Assembly: GCA_005885285.1 (NCBI GenBank)
Contig: VAZG01000407.1
Location: 1 to 32,642, forward strand
Origin: Alphaproteobacteria bacterium
Lineage (GTDB): Bacteria; Pseudomonadota; Alphaproteobacteria; Rhizobiales; Xanthobacteraceae
DNA length: 32,642 nt
Reading direction: 5' to 3'
A program made the position numbers and the translations under genes. Positions 29,934 to 32,642 of the stretch are shown in pieces; position 1 is the first letter of the stretch, and each line of letters begins with the position of its first letter. The notes under the pieces were generated by a model. That model ran no database searches, was not told the DNA's origin, and was given only the letters and a program-made list of their open reading frames with translations.

Positions 29934-30146
29934 TCATTTCACCTTCGTTTTCAGCGCGGCGATCCGCGCACGGAATTTCCCGATCTCCTTAAGAATGTCG
30001 CGACATACCGGCCCCGCAGGGAGCTTCCGGGCAGTCTCTAGCAGCTTCGCGGCCATCGCTTCCAGTTGTCGCGCCTCTGTTAGCGTTCGATCGGCCGATA
30101 CGGTCACCACCCCGACGTGGAGTCCCGTGCTTTTGATTGTGTTCAT
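29934..30146 (-). CDS. Small protein with LPxG-type helical motif (copy 3)
   Basis: 70 residues, first gene of the operon 30146 to 29156. A short beta-rich start (GLHVGVVTVSADRTL) leads to helices AMAAKLLETARKLPAGPVCR then DILKEIGKFRARIAALKTK. The core repeats the pattern of copies 1 and 2 (Ala-Arg-Lys-Leu-Pro-x-Gly-(x6)-Leu-Lys-(x4)-Phe-Arg). AGGAGGT, a full ribosome site, lies 5 nt before ATG 30146, the strongest site in this half of the window. The partner proteins are a zinc-ribbon-like protein and a Lys-tailed helical protein. Confidence 0.8.
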   Translation of the reverse strand: MNTIKSTGLHVGVVTVSADRTLTEARQLEAMAAKLLETARKLPAGPVCRDILKEIGKFRARIAALKTKVK

Positions 30147-30557
30147 CTTGACCTCCTAGGGAGAGGCCCCGCAGCGAAGGCTGCGCTTATTGGTCGGGGA
30201 TAGCGAGACAAATCGCGCGCTAGGGCTCGTGGCCTAGTTTGACGCTTCCATCCGCCACGGTGACAGAAGTCTAGGACGACTCTCGTCCTGAAGCTTGTGG
30301 CGTCCATCAGCTGGGGTTTCAAATGAATGCCTATCAGCAGCGGCTTACAGCCCCCCCGAGAAGTGTCTTTCGGTCCTCGTCCACGACATTGCCAATTTCA
30401 ATCTTCAATTAGTGTTGCCGGGATATCGGATCGGTCGCTTTTCTGCTCGCTCCTCGAACATGCGAGCGCCCTCGGCAAGTTCCTTTGCATTTGTCATCTG
30501 ACACCTCACGCAGAACAAAAGTTAGCGCATTGAAAACGATGCGGGCCGCGAGGCAGC
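30147..30557. other. Intergenic DNA upstream of the three-gene operon
   Basis: About 410 nt. The only structure noticed is a short hairpin GCAGCGAAGGCTGC (about 30171-30184). Plus-strand frames of 68 codons (30295, 30327) overlap each other and lack ribosome sites. Should contain the promoter of the 30146 operon; none identified. Confidence 0.4.
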
Positions 30558-30767
30558 TCAGGCGGCGTACCAATTCTCCGGAAATGGAATGATCGGCCAG
30601 GCCAGTTGGTCATCGTTCGTTCCTTTTGCTGTTCGCGGGCGCGGCAAGCTGTTGACGGTGCCTTTCAAGTCGATGCTTTTGGGCGCGGCCGATGCACCCG
30701 ACGAGGCAAGTTTAGCGGCCCAACGCCGCTCGAACCTTCTTTGTATGTGAAGAGGAATACCGCTCAT
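30558..30767 (-). CDS. Hypothetical 69-residue protein
   Basis: MSGIPLHIQRRFERRWAAKL begins a basic helix, followed by a Ser/Ala linker and a C-terminal part with NDDQLAWPIIPFPENWYAA. GGAG lies 7 nt before the ATG (complement of 30765-30767), which decides the start over upstream options. The helix QRRFERRWAAKL followed by a Trp/Pro-rich end recurs in orphan Bradyrhizobium proteins as I remember them. No domain recognised; no operon partner. Confidence 0.65.
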   Translation of the reverse strand: MSGIPLHIQRRFERRWAAKLASSGASAAPKSIDLKGTVNSLPRPRTAKGTNDDQLAWPIIPFPENWYAA

Positions 30768-30845
30768 ACCAAAGCTCCGCGTTTGTCGTCGCCCCGGTCT
30801 CAAGGCCTCAACGCGCGTGATCGCCTAAAGGTCTGCTTCCCACCG

Positions 30846-30971
30846 AAACGGCCCCAGTTCGGGGGCGAAGCTGGGGCCATCGGGGGAAGCGGCGCGGTAG
30901 CGGCCCGCGACGTTCGGCTACAGCAAATCACATCCAGCTCGCCGCCGCTGTTCAGTTTTGCTCACTGTCCT
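30846..30971 (+). repeat. Dispersed repeat, copy B
   Basis: Hairpin GGCCCCAG (30850-30857) with CTGGGGCC (30871-30878), then a 66-nt core (30906-30971) beginning CGCGACGTTCGGCT. The core matches the reverse complement of 32085-32150 at 59 of 66 positions. ATTTCAAAT follows as in copy A. Confidence 0.85.
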
Positions 30972-31849
30972 GATTTCAAATCGCGGGGACAGCACCGAAC
31001 GCCTGACCCACGGAATATCAATAATGGACCTTCGCATCCAAACGCGGATGTCCGATCCGAGTCATTGTCGACCGAAATGGGGTTTCCGCGGGACGTCCAC
31101 TTCAAGAGCGGACAATCGAGTTAGCTTGGCGCAGACCGCGTTACGGCTATAACCCGAGACGGCACGCGATCCGCGCGGCGCTCTGTCCTACGGCCCAGAG
31201 TTTTTTGAGCAGCGCCACGTCTTCCGCATCCCAACTCATAAGAGATGCCTATACGCCGACTTACAACTATAGGCTACGCTTCCTTACCGATCCGCGCCAG
31301 CGCACGGATCGGCTTCCGCGGTACTACGAACGTCTCCGCCAGCCTGTCCCTCGCGGGCTTCCGGTTGGTCATCGCTGACCACGCCTTGGGGCTTCACGTG
31401 CTTCGCGCGCTTTCCGTGTGTACATGCCGCCGCCACTACCCGGCGCAGCGTCTGAACGTATTGCTTCGCTCGTTTCATCCAGACGATTAGTCTTCTCCGA
31501 TAGGGTTGTCGGGTCGTGCTGCGCATTGTCCTTTTCGAGGATTGCTCGGCGTTCACTCGCGTTGCGGCCTGCACACTCGCACTGTCACCAATTCGGGACA
31601 CGTCAATCGAAGGCTTCAGCCACTTCGTTACCTTCGTTACCTCCATGACTGCTCCGATTGTTTCCGGCTGGAGCGGTTGCCGGATGGGATTTGCACCCAC
31701 TGGAAAACGCCGCCTTTGCATGGCGCACACCCGCAGCGGACATTGGCGCGCCCTAGACAGCAGGCGGTCATAAGTCATCTTGCTAGCCGCCAGACAAATC
31801 CAAACATGGGCATGGAAGAACGCGGCTGTTCCAGCTTCGCATCGCCAAT
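30972..31849. other. Long intergenic stretch without a supported gene
   Basis: About 880 nt. A 204-codon minus-strand frame (31284-31898) and several overlapping plus-strand frames exist, but none has a ribosome site or a family pattern, and composition is mixed. Around 31048-31075 is a degenerate GATGTCCG-type short repeat. Probably decayed DNA. Confidence 0.45.
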
Positions 31850-31885
31850 CGGCTCTTTGGCAATTCCGCAATCGCATTCGCCGCA

Positions 31886-32010
31886 ATGGCGGCGACATCA
31901 GCCTTCGCCGCCAATCCTCGTCACGGCGAAACGCTTGCGAAACAATGGTGCGCCAGCTGCCACCTAGTTGGATCTGACCGAAAAAGGCTCCACGACCGAG
32001 GCAACGCGCA
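31886..32010 (+). pseudogene. Decayed c-type cytochrome (N-terminal part, frameshifted)
   Basis: ATG 31886 and the codons before it (LFGNSAIAFAA then MAATSAFAANP) read as the end of a signal peptide, followed by RHGETLAKQWCASCHLVGSD. The heme-attachment motif CASCH is at 31949-31963. After SD the frame is lost: in the +1 frame (from 31980) EKGSTTEAT continues the family sequence, so one base has changed in the run around 31980-31985, and the rest of the protein is missing. No start with a ribosome site precedes the signal peptide. Family assignment rests on the motif and surrounding residues. Confidence 0.65.
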
Positions 32011-32084
32011 AAGCGTCACGGTGTCGATGCCGCAACGATTGGGTTGCTGGGACCGTTTCTGTTGGGTGCTCGGGGCGGGGAGTT

Positions 32085-32206
32085 AGGACAGTGTTCAAAA
32101 TTGAACAGCGGCGGTGAGCTTGATGTGATTGGCTGCAGCCGAACGTCGCGAGCCGCCCTCGCGGCGTTCGGACGGCCCCAGATTGCCCAGCGCCGAACTG
32201 GGGCCG
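32085..32206 (-). repeat. Dispersed repeat, copy C (inverted relative to B)
   Basis: The 66-nt core (32085-32150) is on the minus strand relative to copy B. The hairpin GGCCCCAG (32174-32181) with CTGGGGCC (32198-32205) follows and is trailed by GCTTTT, so on the plus strand it could terminate transcription before the gene at 32227. Confidence 0.85.
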
Positions 32207-32226
32207 CTTTTGTTGGGGGACATGCC

Positions 32227-32403
32227 ATGACCGACCTTGAATGTAGATTGGATCGATTTGAGACCCTCGCTGCCGAGTGCGAACTGATTGCCAAGCCGGC
32301 GACGGATGGGGCGAAACGTGAGCTATATTTGCGGCTCGCTTTGCACTATCGCGAATTGGTCGCCGACATGCGCAAGGCGATGGCGACCAAAGCCGCCGCA
32401 TAG
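32227..32403 (+). CDS. Small helical protein of unknown function
   Basis: 58 residues: MTDLECRLDRFETLAAECEL, then IAKPATDGAKRELYLRLALH and YRELVADMRKAMATKAAA. Strongly helical and charged, with no membrane or signal segment. TGGGGGA lies 5-6 nt upstream of the ATG, a good ribosome site that overlaps the end of repeat copy C. Its KRELYLRLALHYRELVADM part is reminiscent of small orphan proteins repeated through bradyrhizobial genomes, and it loosely parallels the helical cores at 25055, 25918 and 29934 but without the Pro-x-Gly turn. Function unknown. Confidence 0.75.
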   Translation: MTDLECRLDRFETLAAECELIAKPATDGAKRELYLRLALHYRELVADMRKAMATKAAA

Positions 32404-32580
32404 CGATAGTCAGCAACGCTTTCGCGCACCGTGAACATCTGCGATGCCTTGGCGCCGGTGAGACCAAGATCAAACCGCTTGATGCCATTCCATATGTCGT
32501 TCGGGTGCTGTGGACACTCGTGCTGACGAATTAGGACGCTGTGCTTGGAACGAATGTCATCGGGCGAGCTTTGCTATGCA

Positions 32581-32603
32581 CGACCGGATGCGAATGCCCC
32601 CAT
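32581..32603. repeat. 23-nt dispersed repeat, second copy
   Basis: CGACCGGATGCGAATGCC and the next five bases match 22528-22550 with one mismatch. No gene is seen between 32404 and the window end. Confidence 0.65.
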
Positions 32604-32642
32604 TCGTCCAGGCTACGGCGTATTCGTTGTAACACCGGTCAT

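Noticed and set aside
31284..31898. 204-codon minus-strand open frame in the right-hand gap
   Set aside because: No ribosome site, no recognisable domain and frequent basic residues; more likely chance in decayed DNA, though not excluded.

Overview
The window reads as chromosome of an alphaproteobacterium in the Bradyrhizobium/Nitrobacteraceae group. The reasons are high GC in the core genes, an RpoH-type sigma factor, HWE-kinase signalling, Crp/Fnr regulators, many short palindromic intergenic repeats, and small orphan proteins of a style common in that group. The assignment is inferred from gene content and style and was not tested by a search.

Region 1 (1-7.7 kb) is mostly core-like. It holds the 5' part of a short-chain dehydrogenase, a single-domain response regulator, a LysE-type exporter, a 20-residue Lys/Ala protein with its own hairpin, a membrane diguanylate cyclase, a secreted N-acetylmuramoyl-L-alanine amidase, an RHH/ParE-type toxin-antitoxin pair, rpoH, an RluA/RluD-type pseudouridine synthase and a small membrane protein. 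It ends at tRNA-Glu(CTC).

Region 2 (7.7-9.8 kb) is an integration scar. A tyrosine recombinase ends 3 nt from the tRNA-Glu CCA, an AlpA-like excisionase overlaps the integrase start, and a degenerate tRNA-derived att-like sequence follows.

Region 3 (9.8-19.9 kb) is one long co-directional operon-like run. It contains a CUT1-type ABC importer (binding protein, two permeases, a small membrane protein, two ATPases) and the PEP-dependent dihydroxyacetone kinase genes (DhaL, DhaM, HPr, EI, an HTH regulator, DhaK). The likely logic is uptake of a triose, polyol or related carbohydrate, then phosphorylation of dihydroxyacetone by the relay PEP > EI > HPr > DhaM > DhaL > DhaK. The HPr reading frame is broken by an internal deletion and frameshift, so the dedicated relay is probably interrupted or served by another HPr. 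A perfect 9-bp inverted repeat next to a TTGACA box precedes the operon.

Region 4 (20.0-32.6 kb) is accessory DNA. It opens with two tRNA 3'-end fragments (a CAT-anticodon tRNA on the minus strand and an initiator-tRNA-like piece on the plus strand) beside a second AlpA gene and a conjugative relaxase C-terminus. A Crp/Fnr regulator, an IS5-type transposase remnant and a response regulator/HWE kinase hybrid follow. The rest is low-density DNA with many small proteins, several sharing an LPxG-type helical motif, a CsbD-like protein, a decayed cytochrome c, and a dispersed repeat family (two clear copies of a 66-bp core in inverted orientation, one more diverged copy, and related GGCCCCAG hairpins).
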